Assembly: GCF_030580995.1 (NCBI RefSeq)
Contig: NZ_JAUQSZ010000001.1
Location: 372,001-436,000 of the forward strand
DNA length: 64,000 nucleotides
From: Sphingomonas immobilis
GTDB lineage: Bacteria > Pseudomonadota > Alphaproteobacteria > Sphingomonadales > Sphingomonadaceae
Direction of reading: 5' to 3'
The notes under the pieces were generated by a model that saw only the letters and a program-made list of their open reading frames with translations, ran no database searches and was not told where the DNA came from. Made by a program: the position numbers and the translations under genes. The number at the start of each line of letters is the position of its first letter. Positions within the stretch are counted from its first letter, which is position 1. Positions 1-9,516 of the stretch are shown in pieces.

Positions 1-1
1 G

Positions 2-739
2 ACCGATCTCGCCGTGATCGATCCGGGCCCCGACACGCCCGAACATATCGACGCGATCGTCGCGGCGGCGGCGGGGCGGCCGATTTCCGCCATCGTCATC
101 ACCCATACCCACCGCGATCACAGCCCCGGCTCGCGCCCGCTGGCGGAGCGGACCGGCGCGCCGATCGTCGGCTGCGCGCCGCTCGTCCTCAGCGATACCG
201 GCCCGCGGCTGGAGGCGGGCTTCGACGTGGATTACGTACCCGATCGCATCCTCGCCGACGGCGAGTCCGTCAGCGGGGAGGGCTGGACGCTGACGGCGGT
301 GCATACGCCGGGCCACACGTCCAACCACCTCTGCTTCGCGCTGCCGGAGGCGGGCGCGCTGTTCACCGGCGATCATGTGATGGGCTGGTCGACCAGCGTC
401 GTCGCGCCGCCGGACGGCGACATGGCCGACTATATGGCGAGCCTGGAGCGGCTGATGGCGCGCGACGACCGCGTCTATTATCCCGCGCACGGCGATCCGG
501 TCGAAAGCCCTCGCCGGCTGGTGCGCGGCATGATGGGCCACCGCAAGCAGCGCGAGGGGCAGATCCTGCGCCTGTTGCGCGAGGAGGCGCGCACCATCCC
601 GGCGCTGGTCGAGCGCATGTATGCGGGGCTGGACGAGCGGCTGTTCCCCGCCGCCGGGCGATCGGTGCTGGCGCACCTCGTCGATCTGCGCAATCGCGGC
701 ATCGTCGCGGAAACGGGCGATGTCTGGTCCTATGCCTGA
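2..739 (+). CDS. MBL-fold metallo-hydrolase (5'-truncated)
   Basis: Probable metal-dependent hydrolase of the metallo-beta-lactamase superfamily, closest in layout to LACTB2-like or glyoxalase-II-like enzymes. The zinc motif HTHRDH lies about 30 residues in. A TPGHT segment, a TGDH segment and a late PAHGDP segment supply the other expected ligands. The C-terminal part (ER..AG.DERLFPAA) looks like the small winged-helix tail of LACTB2 proteins. The frame is open to the window edge, so the true start is upstream; the GTG at 14 is probably internal. The stop overlaps the start of the next gene, so the two are likely co-translated. Substrate unknown. Confidence 0.85.
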   Translation, partial: TDLAVIDPGPDTPEHIDAIVAAAAGRPISAIVITHTHRDHSPGSRPLAERTGAPIVGCAPLVLSDTGPRLEAGFDVDYVPDRILADGESVSGEGWTLTAVHTPGHTSNHLCFALPEAGALFTGDHVMGWSTSVVAPPDGDMADYMASLERLMARDDRVYYPAHGDPVESPRRLVRGMMGHRKQREGQILRLLREEARTIPALVERMYAGLDERLFPAAGRSVLAHLVDLRNRGIVAETGDVWSYA

Positions 740-1457
740 ACCGGCCGGAAGGCCGCCGGCGTGGCTGTGGCCTGCGGTCGCCGTTCTGATCGCGCTGGGG
801 TTGCTGACCGGGATCGGCCTCGCGGCCTATGTCGTCTACCGCCACTACACCGTCGACTACACCGTCACGCGCGAGGAGGACGGCGTCGCCATCTCGAAAG
901 TGGTCGACGCCCGGCTCGACAGCGCGGTCGATCTGCGCGTCAGCAAGCTGACCGGCACCGTGCAGGCGACCTCCGCCGATGCCGGGTGGGGCGGGATGCT
1001 GGCGTCGGGGCTGGTGTTCAAGGCGCCGTTCGAGGCGGATTATTTCGTCGATCTGTCGAAGCTCGATCGCGGCGATTTCTTCTGGGACGCAAAGACGCGC
1101 ACGCTGATCGTCAACCCGCCCGACGTCCGCGTCGATAGCGTCAACGTCGATGAGGGCCGCGCGACGCTCGACCAGACCACCGGCCTGCTGGTGACGCGCG
1201 GCGCGATGACGCGCCTGCGCCAGCGCGCCTCGACGCACGCCACGCAGGCGGCGCGCAGCGCGGCGGCGACGCCCAGCAACATCGCCCGCGCGCGCGACAA
1301 TGCCCGCGTCGCGATCGCCGATCTCTACCAGCGCCCGTTGCGCGCCGCCGGGCTCGACGCGACAGTGCGTGTGCGGTTCAAGGGCGAGGCGGTCCGCAAC
1401 GACGAACAATGGGACCGCAGCAAATCGATCGCCGAGATCCTCGCCGCGAGCCGCTAG
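732..1457 (+). CDS. DUF4230 family membrane-anchored protein
   Basis: 241 aa. The ATG at 732 overlaps the preceding stop. An N-terminal Pro-rich stretch is followed by one strong membrane helix (about residues 13-35), then a soluble domain with the DUF4230 pattern: a VSKLTGTVQA strand, a YFVDLSKL segment, and a C-terminal helical region rich in Ala and Arg. The bulk is probably periplasmic. DUF4230 has no established function. Translational coupling to the metallo-hydrolase is the only context. Confidence 0.75.
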   Translation: MPEPAGRPPAWLWPAVAVLIALGLLTGIGLAAYVVYRHYTVDYTVTREEDGVAISKVVDARLDSAVDLRVSKLTGTVQATSADAGWGGMLASGLVFKAPFEADYFVDLSKLDRGDFFWDAKTRTLIVNPPDVRVDSVNVDEGRATLDQTTGLLVTRGAMTRLRQRASTHATQAARSAAATPSNIARARDNARVAIADLYQRPLRAAGLDATVRVRFKGEAVRNDEQWDRSKSIAEILAASR

Positions 1458-1541
1458 ACGCGCCCAAGCAATGACGAACTTTTCCTATCGCGACTCGGAT
1501 TGTGGTCTATAATCCGGCAACGAACAGGGGGAGTTGATGTA

Positions 1542-2738
1542 ATGGCGAGCCAAGTACCAGGCAGCGGCACGAACGGCATGGTCGATCGGATCAAGCGTCT
1601 GCTTTTGCAGCCCAAAGTCGAATGGCCTGCGATCGATGTCGAGCCGATGACGGTCAAGTCGATCTTCACCGGCTGGGTGCTTCCGCTCGCCGCCATCGGG
1701 CCGGTCGCGTTGCTGATCGGCGGGCAGGTGTTCGGGATCGGTGCGCTCGGCTTCTCCTATCGTCCGCCGCTCGTCGGCGCGATCGTCACCGCAGTGCTTG
1801 GTTACGCGCTGAGCGTGCTTGGCGTCTTCGTGCTGTCGCTGGTCATCGATGCGCTCGCACCCAGCTTCAACGGCCAGAAGAACCCGGTGCAGGCGACCAA
1901 GGTCGCGGCCTTCGCCGCCACCGCCAGCTATCTCGGCGGCGTCTTCGGGATCATCCCGATGCTCGCGATCCTCGGGATTCTGGCGGCGCTCTACAGCCTG
2001 TATCTGTTCTGGGTCGGCCTGCCGCTGCTGATGAAGGTGCCGGCAGACAAGGCGGTCGGCTATGTCGTCGTGACGATCATTGCGGCGATCGTCGTCAATT
2101 TCGTCGTCGGCCTGCTGGTCGGCCTCATCGCCGCGCCGCTGATGATGGCCTCGGCGCTCGCCTCGACATCCACCAGCGGCGGCAGCATCACTGTCCCCGG
2201 CGTCGGTACGATCGACACCGCCAAGATGGAAGCCGCCACGCAGAAACTGCAGGCCACCGCGCAGCAGATGGAGGCCGCGAACAAGGGCGGCGCGGCCGTT
2301 CCGGCGGTCTCGCCCGATGCGCTGCAGTCGATGCTGCCCGCCTCGGTCGCGGGCTTCACGCGCACGACGGTTTCCAGCCAGGGCGGCAGCGCCGCCGGCA
2401 TCGGCGGCAGCAATGCCGAGGGCGAATACACGCTGGGCGACAAGTCGTTCAAGCTGAGCGTCACCGACGCCAATGCGATGGGTGCGCTCGCCACGCTCGG
2501 CGGCGCGCTCAACGTCCAGTCGAGCAAGACCACCGCCACGGGCTATGAAAAGACCCAGATGGTCGGCGGCCGCATGGTTTCCGAGGAATGGGACAACAGC
2601 GACAGCCACGGCAAGTTCACGACGATGGTCGGCAGCCGCTTCATCGTCGCCGCCGAAGGCTCCGCGCCCAACATCGACACGCTCAAGCAGGCGGTCGCCA
2701 CGATCGACATGGCGCGGCTCGAAGGCATGGCGAAATAA
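1542..2738 (+). CDS. Yip1-like multi-pass membrane protein
   Basis: 398 aa. An AGGGGGAG ribosome site sits 8 bases before the ATG at 1542. The N-terminal half has about five hydrophobic segments in the arrangement of the Yip1 domain seen in bacterial inner-membrane proteins. After it come a Ser/Thr/Gly-rich linker and an Ala/Gln-rich stretch. The C-terminal domain of about 130 aa is soluble and likely faces the periplasm. No catalytic motif was seen. Function unknown; the gene stands alone, with about 80 bases on either side. Confidence 0.7.
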   Translation: MASQVPGSGTNGMVDRIKRLLLQPKVEWPAIDVEPMTVKSIFTGWVLPLAAIGPVALLIGGQVFGIGALGFSYRPPLVGAIVTAVLGYALSVLGVFVLSLVIDALAPSFNGQKNPVQATKVAAFAATASYLGGVFGIIPMLAILGILAALYSLYLFWVGLPLLMKVPADKAVGYVVVTIIAAIVVNFVVGLLVGLIAAPLMMASALASTSTSGGSITVPGVGTIDTAKMEAATQKLQATAQQMEAANKGGAAVPAVSPDALQSMLPASVAGFTRTTVSSQGGSAAGIGGSNAEGEYTLGDKSFKLSVTDANAMGALATLGGALNVQSSKTTATGYEKTQMVGGRMVSEEWDNSDSHGKFTTMVGSRFIVAAEGSAPNIDTLKQAVATIDMARLEGMAK

Positions 2739-2824
2739 GCACCCGAAACAAAAGCGACACGAGCGCGGCATAAGCGGCGGCGGCGGGCACCGCCGCCCGC
2801 ACGCTATCGGCTGGGGGGACGCGC

Positions 2825-3499
2825 ATGATCGGCAGGCAGGGAACCGCCGCGTGTCTCGCGGCGCTCGTCTACGCGACGCCCGCCTGGGCCTCGGGCGTCG
2901 AGCATGTCGTCGACGATTCGGCGGTCGAGACGCCGGGCACCTGCCATGTCGAGAACTGGGCCACGCTGTATCGCGGCGGTGCGGGCGTCGCCGTCACCGG
3001 CCCGGCCTGCACGCGCGCGCGCTGGCCGAACCTCGAAATCGGCGGCTACGCCAGCCACGGCTGGGATGGCCGTATGCAGGAGACGCAGATCGCCCTGTCG
3101 CCGAAATGGAACGTGCGCGACGAGAAGCGCGGGCTCGGCATCGCGCTGCACGCGACCGCCGCGCTCGATGCCGGTCGCGGGCGGCTGGCGGCGGCTTCGC
3201 TGGTCGCGCCCTTCACCATCCCCGCCGGACGGCTGCGCTTCAACGTCAATATCGGCGCGGATTGGACGCGGAGCGCCGGCTATCAGGCGTTTGCGGGCGC
3301 GCAGGTCGAGACGACCCTGTGCAATACGCTGACCGCGATGGCCGAGGTCTTCGCGCACGACAGCGGCCCGGCGGGACAGCAGGTCGGCCTGCGCTGGACT
3401 CCGGGCGGCGGACGCATGGATGTCGATGTCGCTTACGGCCGATATCTCGACGGCGTCGCGCCGCACGGCGTATCGCTCGGGCTTACCGTGCGGCGATAG
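2825..3499 (+). CDS. exported hypothetical protein
   Basis: 224 aa. A short Sec signal peptide ends near YATPAWAS. The mature part has alternating beta-like strands, paired Cys residues (GTCHVEN, GPACTR and a later TLCNT) and a Gly-rich end, with the look of a small outer-membrane or periplasmic beta protein. Family not recognised. It starts 86 bases after the Yip1-like gene and ends 65 bases before nadA. Confidence 0.6.
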   Translation: MIGRQGTAACLAALVYATPAWASGVEHVVDDSAVETPGTCHVENWATLYRGGAGVAVTGPACTRARWPNLEIGGYASHGWDGRMQETQIALSPKWNVRDEKRGLGIALHATAALDAGRGRLAAASLVAPFTIPAGRLRFNVNIGADWTRSAGYQAFAGAQVETTLCNTLTAMAEVFAHDSGPAGQQVGLRWTPGGGRMDVDVAYGRYLDGVAPHGVSLGLTVRR

Positions 3500-3564
3500 C
3501 GTGTTCCCGGCTGACAAAGCCCGCGCGCATCCCTATCTGCCGCTGTCGAGGGAGATTGTTCGAG

Positions 3565-4584
3565 ATGACCGTCCAGACGCAGGATCTGAAAGGCCTGGAT
3601 CTTCGCGCCGAGATCGACCGGCTGCGCAAGGAACGCAACGCGGTCATCCTCGCGCATTATTACCAGAAGCCCGAGATCCAGGATCTCGCCGATTTCGTCG
3701 GCGACAGCCTCGATCTTTCCAAAAAGGCGGCGGCGACGGATGCCGACGTCATCGCCTTTTGCGGCGTGCGCTTCATGGCGGAGACGGCGAAGATCCTGTC
3801 GCCGCAGAAGATCGTCGTGCTGCCAGACATGGACGCCGGCTGCAGCCTCGAGGATTCGTGCCCGCCCGAGCAGTTCGCGGCGTTCCGCGCGGCGCACCCC
3901 GATCACGTCGCGCTGACTTATATCAACTGCTCGACCGAGGTGAAGGCGCTCAGCGACGTCATCGTCACCTCGTCCTCGGCGGAGAAGATCCTCGCGCAGA
4001 TCCCCAAGGAGCAGAAGATCATCTTCGGCCCCGACAAGAACCTCGGCGGCTATCTCGCACGGAAAACGGGGCGCGACCTGCTGCTGTGGCCGGGCGTGTG
4101 CATCGTCCATGAGGCGTTCAGCGAAACCGAGCTGTTGAAGCTCCAGCTCCAGCATCCCGGCGCGCCGATCGCCGCGCACCCGGAATGTCCGCCCTATATC
4201 CTCGACCATGCCGATTATGTCGGCTCGACCAGCGGCATCCTCGCCTTCGCGAACGAGCTGCCCGGCGACACGCTGATCGTCGCGACCGAGCCGCACATCA
4301 TCCACCAGATGGAAAAGGCCGCGCCGCTCAAGAACTTCATCGGGGCACCGGGTGCGGACGGCAATTGTAACTGCAACATCTGCCCGTACATGGCGCTCAA
4401 CACGCTGGAGAAACTCTACCTCGCGCTGCGCGACCTCACCCCGCGCGTGGAGATAGAGGAGGGGCTGCGGCTACGCGCCAAGAAGAGCCTAGACCGGATG
4501 CTGGAAATGGCGAGCGGCACGGTCGGCCTGGGCGATCTGGGGCCGATGAAGGCGATCGGCGGCGATCCCCAAAAGGGGGATTGA
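3565..4584 (+). CDS. nadA: quinolinate synthase NadA
   Basis: 339 aa. Condenses iminoaspartate with dihydroxyacetone phosphate to quinolinate, the second step of de novo NAD synthesis, using a [4Fe-4S] cluster. Family signatures are [13 protein letters not shown] near the N terminus, [28 protein letters not shown], and the C-terminal [10 protein letters not shown] with the cluster cysteines. A GGGAG lies upstream of the ATG at 3565. nadC is about 5.7 kb downstream on the same strand; nadB is not in the window. Confidence 0.96.
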   Translation: MTVQTQDLKGLDLRAEIDRLRKERNAVILAHYYQKPEIQDLADFVGDSLDLSKKAAATDADVIAFCGVRFMAETAKILSPQKIVVLPDMDAGCSLEDSCPPEQFAAFRAAHPDHVALTYINCSTEVKALSDVIVTSSSAEKILAQIPKEQKIIFGPDKNLGGYLARKTGRDLLLWPGVCIVHEAFSETELLKLQLQHPGAPIAAHPECPPYILDHADYVGSTSGILAFANELPGDTLIVATEPHIIHQMEKAAPLKNFIGAPGADGNCNCNICPYMALNTLEKLYLALRDLTPRVEIEEGLRLRAKKSLDRMLEMASGTVGLGDLGPMKAIGGDPQKGD

Positions 4585-4643
4585 GCCCGCCAGCGGAGAG
4601 ACGGTTTGGCGAAAGCTAAATCGCACTCCGCAAGGCCGGCCGG

Positions 4644-4688
4644 CGCGGGCGAAGCCCGCGTCCGACGACATGGGCTTCACCCATGTCG
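4644..4688. terminator. two stem-loops between convergent genes
   Basis: A 7-bp perfect stem CGCGGGC-GAA-GCCCGCG (4644-4660) is followed by a 9-bp perfect stem CGACATGGG-CTTCA-CCCATGTCG (4666-4688). They lie between nadA and the convergent alpha/beta hydrolase, so they probably act as a bidirectional terminator. There is no clear U tract. The GGGC-GAA-GCCC type of loop recurs elsewhere in the host DNA of this window. Confidence 0.5.
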
Positions 4689-4693
4689 GCCCC

Positions 4694-5620
4694 TCATTTC
4701 GCGTCGAGAAACCCCTTCACCATCGCGACCGTCGCAGCGGGCTGTTCTTCCATCAGCCAATGCCCCGAATCCGGGATCACGCCTTCGGTCACGTTCGACG
4801 CGGCGGAGCGCATGACCGCCGCCATCGTCGGCCCGAACGACTTCGCGCCGCCGATCGCCAACACCGGCATCGTCAGCTTGTGGCCGCCCGCCAGCCAGGC
4901 GCGATTGTCGACCGCATCCTGATCGAACGCCGCGAACTGCGCGAAGCCCGAATGCATCGCACCGGGGAGAGCATAGAGTTTCGCGTAATGCTGGCGCGAC
5001 GCCTCGTCGAAACGCTTGGGATCGGCGGAGAACTCGTTCCAGAAGCGATCGAGATAGATGCGCTCGCGCCCCGCGACGAGCCGTTCCATATCGGGCCCGC
5101 CGAAGCGGAAGTGCCACAGCAGCGGGTTCTTGAGGATCTCCTCCCACGGCCCGACGCCCGGCACCGGCGCGTCGAGCAGCGCGAATTTCGTCACCCGATC
5201 GGGCTGTTGCGTCGCCAGCGCGAAGCCGACCATGTTGCCGATATCGTGCGTGACGAGCGCGTAGCGATCGACATGCAACGTCGCGAGGATACCCGCGATG
5301 TCGCGGCCCTGCGTCACCTTGTCATACCCGGTGGCCGGATGATCCGAGAGGCCCATGCCCCGCAGATCGGGCACGATAACCGTGTGTTCGCGCATCAAGG
5401 CGGCTGCAAGCGGCGCCCACATATCGCCGGTCTCGCCATAGCCGTGCAGCAGCACGACCGCGGGCCCCTGACCGCCGACGCGCACGAACAGCTTCGTCCC
5501 GTTGGTCTCCACGGTCTGCGTCTTGAACGCCGCCGGGAAGGGCAGCACTTCGGCACGTGCCGGGGATGCGAGCGTCAACGCCGCCGCCACTGCAACGGTA
5601 AGCGCGGTAAAGTGTCGCAT
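4694..5620 (-). CDS. exported alpha/beta hydrolase (Asp nucleophile)
   Basis: 308 aa. A signal peptide (cleavage near ASPARAE) directs it to the periplasm. The fold signature HGYGETGDMW carries the oxyanion His-Gly. The nucleophile elbow reads THDIGN, so Asp replaces Ser, as in epoxide hydrolases and haloalkane or haloacetate dehalogenases. The catalytic His is in PDSGHW near the C terminus. An FRFGG cap segment fits the epoxide hydrolase/dehalogenase branch. The exact substrate cannot be read from sequence. Convergent with nadA. Confidence 0.85.
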   Translation of the reverse strand: MRHFTALTVAVAAALTLASPARAEVLPFPAAFKTQTVETNGTKLFVRVGGQGPAVVLLHGYGETGDMWAPLAAALMREHTVIVPDLRGMGLSDHPATGYDKVTQGRDIAGILATLHVDRYALVTHDIGNMVGFALATQQPDRVTKFALLDAPVPGVGPWEEILKNPLLWHFRFGGPDMERLVAGRERIYLDRFWNEFSADPKRFDEASRQHYAKLYALPGAMHSGFAQFAAFDQDAVDNRAWLAGGHKLTMPVLAIGGAKSFGPTMAAVMRSAASNVTEGVIPDSGHWLMEEQPAATVAMVKGFLDAK

Positions 5621-5788
5621 GATCAGGGGCTTCCGATAGCCGGGGACTCGGCCGATGTGCGGAGCATGGCACGGATTCGTTACGTCTGCGATCCCATTCG
5701 CCTCAGAACGGGGGTTTGCCGAATTGCAGCGGGGATGTGCCGGGCGTAGCGTCTCGCAAGCCGACTCACCGGCACGGAGAAGCTAGGG

Positions 5789-5986
5789 ATGTTCCGCACC
5801 AAATTCGTCGTCGCCGCTGCCGCGCTCGCGGTCCTCGCCGGTTCGGCGCCCGCGATCGCCGCGCCCTGCAAGGACGCGAAGGGCAAGTTCATCAAATGCC
5901 CGCCCGCCGCGCCGAAGCCGGCCGCGCGCTGCAAGCTGAACGGCAAATTCGCCAAGTGCGGCACGCCCGGTGCGAAGCCGGTCTGA
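5789..5986 (+). CDS. small exported Lys/Pro-rich protein
   Basis: 65 aa. The signal peptide ends near PAIAAP. The mature peptide of about 40 aa contains two near repeats, CKDAKGKFIKC and CKLNGKFAKC, each a pair of Cys around a Gly-Lys-Phe core, separated by a Pro/Ala linker. The repeats suggest two disulfide-closed loops in the periplasm. Function unknown. It ends 3 bases before the convergent PhyH gene. Confidence 0.6.
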   Translation: MFRTKFVVAAAALAVLAGSAPAIAAPCKDAKGKFIKCPPAAPKPAARCKLNGKFAKCGTPGAKPV

Positions 5987-5989
5987 GGC

Positions 5990-6952
5990 TTACCGCCACT
6001 CCGGGTTGGTCTCCAGATCGGCCGGGTACATATTGACATATTGCGCCAGTCGCGGCCGCGCGGCGCGGTTCGGGCTGGCGCCGTGCGGCAGATCCTGCCG
6101 CCAGATGACGAGGTCGCCCGCGCCGGCGGGAATCGTCACGCCTTCCGCGCTGAGATCGACCGCGCGCGGATCGGCATCGCCCAGCCCCTTCAGCCACGCC
6201 TCGATGCGGTGGTGGAAGCCGGGCACGACCTGCGTTGCGCCCTGATCGGCGGCGGTGTCGGTCAGATAGAGGATGCCCTGCGTCGCGAAGGGGATGGGCA
6301 GGGCGAGGCTCACGTCCCAATGCAGCAACGGCCCCTGCCACGGCCGCCCTGGCGCGGGCGGCGCGCTGAAGCTCATCCGATCGACGATGCTCCACAGGTC
6401 GCTGCGGCCCCAGAGCTGCGCGAACGCCTTGTGAACGCGCGGGGAATAGCGTGCGATGTCGAGTGCGGGGTCGCAGAAATGCTGCACCATGATGCCGTTG
6501 TTGCGCTGACCGTGCCATGTCGCGGGATCGCCCGGATCGGCCCCCGCCACGCGCCACAGCAACTCGGCCGCCGCTGCGGCTTCCCCGCGCCCGATCGCGC
6601 CGCGCAGGATGACATAGCCGTGCGCCTCCCAATGCGCGATCTCGTCCGCGTCCAGCACCGGCGGCATCGCGTCGATCGCCGCCAGCCGTACGCGCGTCGC
6701 CTCCGGCACCGGATCGCCCGCCAGCCAGGCGTGATAGCGCGCGATCCGCTCCGCATCGGGCGGCCCGGCGGTCGCAGCGATCCACGCCGCGAACGTCGCG
6801 AAATCCGGCCAGTCGCGCAGATACGTCAGTACCTGTTCGAGCCCGAGCCCGCGCGCGTCGAGCAGGATGCGCTCCGCCATCGTCAGCGGGCCAGGCGGCG
6901 CGCGGCCGGTGCGGCGCGCCCAGAAATCCTCCAGACCCCGCACCTCGCTCAT
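5990..6952 (-). CDS. PhyH (phytanoyl-CoA dioxygenase) family protein
   Basis: 320 aa. Probable Fe(II)/2-oxoglutarate-dependent oxygenase. The iron-binding HxD is visible as LLHWDVS, and the distal His as LPHGASPN with a downstream Arg (NRAARPRL) positioned for 2-oxoglutarate. An HYVILRGA-like segment (HGYVILRGAIG) opens the double-stranded beta helix. The substrate is unknown. Its start lies 1 base from the end of the DUF885 gene, so the two probably form one leftward operon. Confidence 0.8.
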   Translation of the reverse strand: MSEVRGLEDFWARRTGRAPPGPLTMAERILLDARGLGLEQVLTYLRDWPDFATFAAWIAATAGPPDAERIARYHAWLAGDPVPEATRVRLAAIDAMPPVLDADEIAHWEAHGYVILRGAIGRGEAAAAAELLWRVAGADPGDPATWHGQRNNGIMVQHFCDPALDIARYSPRVHKAFAQLWGRSDLWSIVDRMSFSAPPAPGRPWQGPLLHWDVSLALPIPFATQGILYLTDTAADQGATQVVPGFHHRIEAWLKGLGDADPRAVDLSAEGVTIPAGAGDLVIWRQDLPHGASPNRAARPRLAQYVNMYPADLETNPEWR

Positions 6953-6953
6953 G

Positions 6954-8744
6954 TCAGCGGATCGGCAACCCGAACATCAACTGCCGCACGAAGCGCGCGG
7001 GCGGCGATCCGTGCGCCAGCACCGCGTCGTTATAGGTCTTGAGGTCGAACGTCGCGCCCTGCCGCTTCTTCGCTTCCTCACGCAGCGCCATATGCTCGGA
7101 ATAGCCGGTGAAATAGCTCAGCAACTGCGTCGACCCCAGGCTCGCGCGCGTCCATTTGCCCGCTGCCTCGCGCTCCTGCTGGAAGGCGGTGTGCATCATC
7201 AGCTTCATCGCCTGCTCGCGCGTCATGCCCTCGGTATGGATGCCGATATCGAGCAGCGAATTGGTGATCGAGCGCAGCCGCATCTTCAGCACCGTCAGCT
7301 TGAACAGCGGATCGCCGTTCAGATAATCGGCATCGGCCATCATGCCCTCGGCATAGACCGCCCAGCCTTCGACGAACGGCCCCGACATCAGCACCGCGCG
7401 CAGCACCGATTTGTTGGCATTGGCGTGGAACAGCTGGAGGTAATGGCCCGGCATCGCTTCGTGGATGCTGAGGTCGTGAATCATGTAATTGTTGTATTCC
7501 GACAGGAACGAGGTCGCCTGCGCGTCGGTCCAGTCGTCGGGAATGGGGGAGATCGCGTAGAAATTCTGTAGCCCCTTCTCCAGCGGCCCCGGCGGATCGT
7601 CGTAAGCGACGGCGACGCCCTGCTGGAACTTGGGCATGGTGATGATCCGCACCGGCGCATCGGGCATCGTCACCAGCCCCTTGGCGCGCACGAACTCGGT
7701 CGCGCTGGCGAGCGTCTCCTTGGCCTTGTCCATCAGGCCGGAGCGTGGCGGGCGCTGCGTGTAGCTGAGGCCCAGCGCGGTCTCGATCGTCGCCTGCTGC
7801 ATCTCCGGGCTCGGCGGCAGGATGGGCAGGGGAGAGGCACCCGGCCGCTGATCGAGCAGTTTGCGCGCAAGCTGGTACATCTGCGCGCGCACCTTCGTCA
7901 CCTCGGCAGTCGCGCGCGCCTTGATCTCGGCGCGGGTCAGGCTGCCGACGAGCGCGAACTTCACCTTCTCGTCATAGAGTTTCGCGCCGAGCCGCAGCTC
8001 GCCCTTCGCCTGCGGCACGAGCGTCTTGTCGAGCCACGTCTGATGCTCGGCCACCGCCGCCTTCAACCCCGCCAGCGCCGCATCGAAGCGCGCCTTCGCG
8101 GGCCCGTCGAGCTCGGAGGCATGCGGCGCGAGCATCCCCTCGGCGATCTCGACGACCCCGCCGTTCTGCTTGGCGACGGTGGTGGCGTAGATCTCCGGCA
8201 CCTTCGCGGGCACGATCGCCGCGCGCGCCTGCGCCAGGAATGCGGGCATCGCCTCCATCCGCGTGGTCGCCGCCGCCAATCGCTGCGGCCACGGCGCGAA
8301 ATCGCGCGCGGCGAGGCTGTAGAGCGCGCCGCCCGCCGCATCGTTGTAGATCTGGATATCCCACGACCAGTTGCGCAGCACGTCGTTCTGCCAGATCTCG
8401 TACCGCAACTCGTTGTCGAGCAGCGCGGCATCGACCTGATCCTCACGCGACAGCTTCGCGCGGTCGATCCGGCCGAGCGCAGCCAGCATCGCCTTTACCT
8501 CGGCGACCTGCGCGGCACGGCCCTTGGCGGAGACGTCGGGCAGGCGATCGTCGCCGCGATGATCGCCGAGCGCGGTGGCGAAGGTCGGCGCGTAGGTGCT
8601 GATACCGTCGAGGTACCGCTGCGAGAGCGCGGCGAATTTCTCGTGCGCAGTGGATGGTTTAGCCACTTTCGCCAGAACGAACTTCGCGGATACGGGGCCG
8701 GGCACCAGGGCGGTGGCAAGCAGCAATATGGCTAGGCGGCGCAT
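6954..8744 (-). CDS. DUF885 family protein (metallopeptidase-like)
   Basis: 596 aa, full length for the family. An N-terminal signal peptide (cleavage near PVSAK) makes it periplasmic. The diagnostic DUF885 segment HEAMPGHYLQ carries a gluzincin-like HExxxGH metal site, and a downstream EGWAVYAEG segment supplies the third ligand. Members are thought to be metallocarboxypeptidases, but few are characterised. A TQRPPRSG segment lies in the middle. Upstream partner of the PhyH gene. Confidence 0.85.
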   Translation of the reverse strand: MRRLAILLLATALVPGPVSAKFVLAKVAKPSTAHEKFAALSQRYLDGISTYAPTFATALGDHRGDDRLPDVSAKGRAAQVAEVKAMLAALGRIDRAKLSREDQVDAALLDNELRYEIWQNDVLRNWSWDIQIYNDAAGGALYSLAARDFAPWPQRLAAATTRMEAMPAFLAQARAAIVPAKVPEIYATTVAKQNGGVVEIAEGMLAPHASELDGPAKARFDAALAGLKAAVAEHQTWLDKTLVPQAKGELRLGAKLYDEKVKFALVGSLTRAEIKARATAEVTKVRAQMYQLARKLLDQRPGASPLPILPPSPEMQQATIETALGLSYTQRPPRSGLMDKAKETLASATEFVRAKGLVTMPDAPVRIITMPKFQQGVAVAYDDPPGPLEKGLQNFYAISPIPDDWTDAQATSFLSEYNNYMIHDLSIHEAMPGHYLQLFHANANKSVLRAVLMSGPFVEGWAVYAEGMMADADYLNGDPLFKLTVLKMRLRSITNSLLDIGIHTEGMTREQAMKLMMHTAFQQEREAAGKWTRASLGSTQLLSYFTGYSEHMALREEAKKRQGATFDLKTYNDAVLAHGSPPARFVRQLMFGLPIR

Positions 8745-8876
8745 GGTTTTCCCCTCTCGGCCGGTTTTGCCGCCGACCCTATCGGAGCCGCCGCCGCTGG
8801 CAAGGGATGCTGCGCCGCAACCAAATGCGTGACAGATTTGTTATTTCCGCGCAGACTGCCTGCAGGAGGTGACGGC

Positions 8877-9422
8877 TTGGCCAGTTCGGTGCCCGCTCGA
8901 CAGACCCCGCGCGGATCGGCGCCACGCATCGCCATCATCGATTTCGAAGCCTCCTGCCTGCCCGAATATGGCGAATCCTTCCCGATCGAGGTCGCGCTGG
9001 CGAAGCTCGACGGATCGACACGAAGCTGGCTGATCCGCATGGCGCCCGAATGGCAGGATTGGGACTGGTCCGACGAGGCCGAGGCGCTGCACGGCATCAG
9101 CCGCGACATGCTCGCCGAATATGGCCAGCCCGCCGAACAGGTGCTGCGCGAACTGGCGGCGGAGGCGGCGGGCGTCGACGTCTATGCCGATTGCGATCTC
9201 GACGCCTACTGGCTCGAAACGCTGGCGCAGGCGTGCCGTGCGCCGGTGCCGTTCGCGATCCGCTATCTCGGCGAATTGCTCGCGGCACAGAAAGTCTCGC
9301 GCGCGGATGTGGTCGCCGCGCTCGATCGCGCGAAACAATTGCTGCCCGAGGAACACGTCGCCCGCGACGACGCCAGCCGCCTTGCGCTGACGCTGCGTCT
9401 GCTGTCGCGCAAGAGCGCCTGA
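8877..9422 (+). CDS. DEDDh-like 3'-5' exonuclease domain protein
   Basis: 181 aa from the TTG at 8877, chosen because AGGAGGT (8864-8870) lies 6 bases before it; a GTG at 8829 is in frame but has no such site. The first exonuclease motif IDFEAS gives the metal-binding Asp and Glu. ALHGISRDM corresponds to the Exo II region, and HVARDDASR near the C terminus gives the His and Asp of Exo III. It probably trims DNA or RNA 3' ends, like other short RNase T/DnaQ-fold proteins. Substrate unknown. Confidence 0.75.
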   Translation: MASSVPARQTPRGSAPRIAIIDFEASCLPEYGESFPIEVALAKLDGSTRSWLIRMAPEWQDWDWSDEAEALHGISRDMLAEYGQPAEQVLRELAAEAAGVDVYADCDLDAYWLETLAQACRAPVPFAIRYLGELLAAQKVSRADVVAALDRAKQLLPEEHVARDDASRLALTLRLLSRKSA

Positions 9423-9516
9423 TCGGGCCGACCCGGTCTGAAATAGCGCGCGTCCCGCGCTCGTGCTATGTCGTTTCGCTAGGGAAACGGCAAAACGCCG
9501 ACTCGGGGAGGAACTG

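Noticed and set aside
2473..4584. 703-codon frame leading into nadA
   Set aside because: Only the part from ATG 3565 resembles NadA; the upstream part is Arg-rich and overlaps two other genes.
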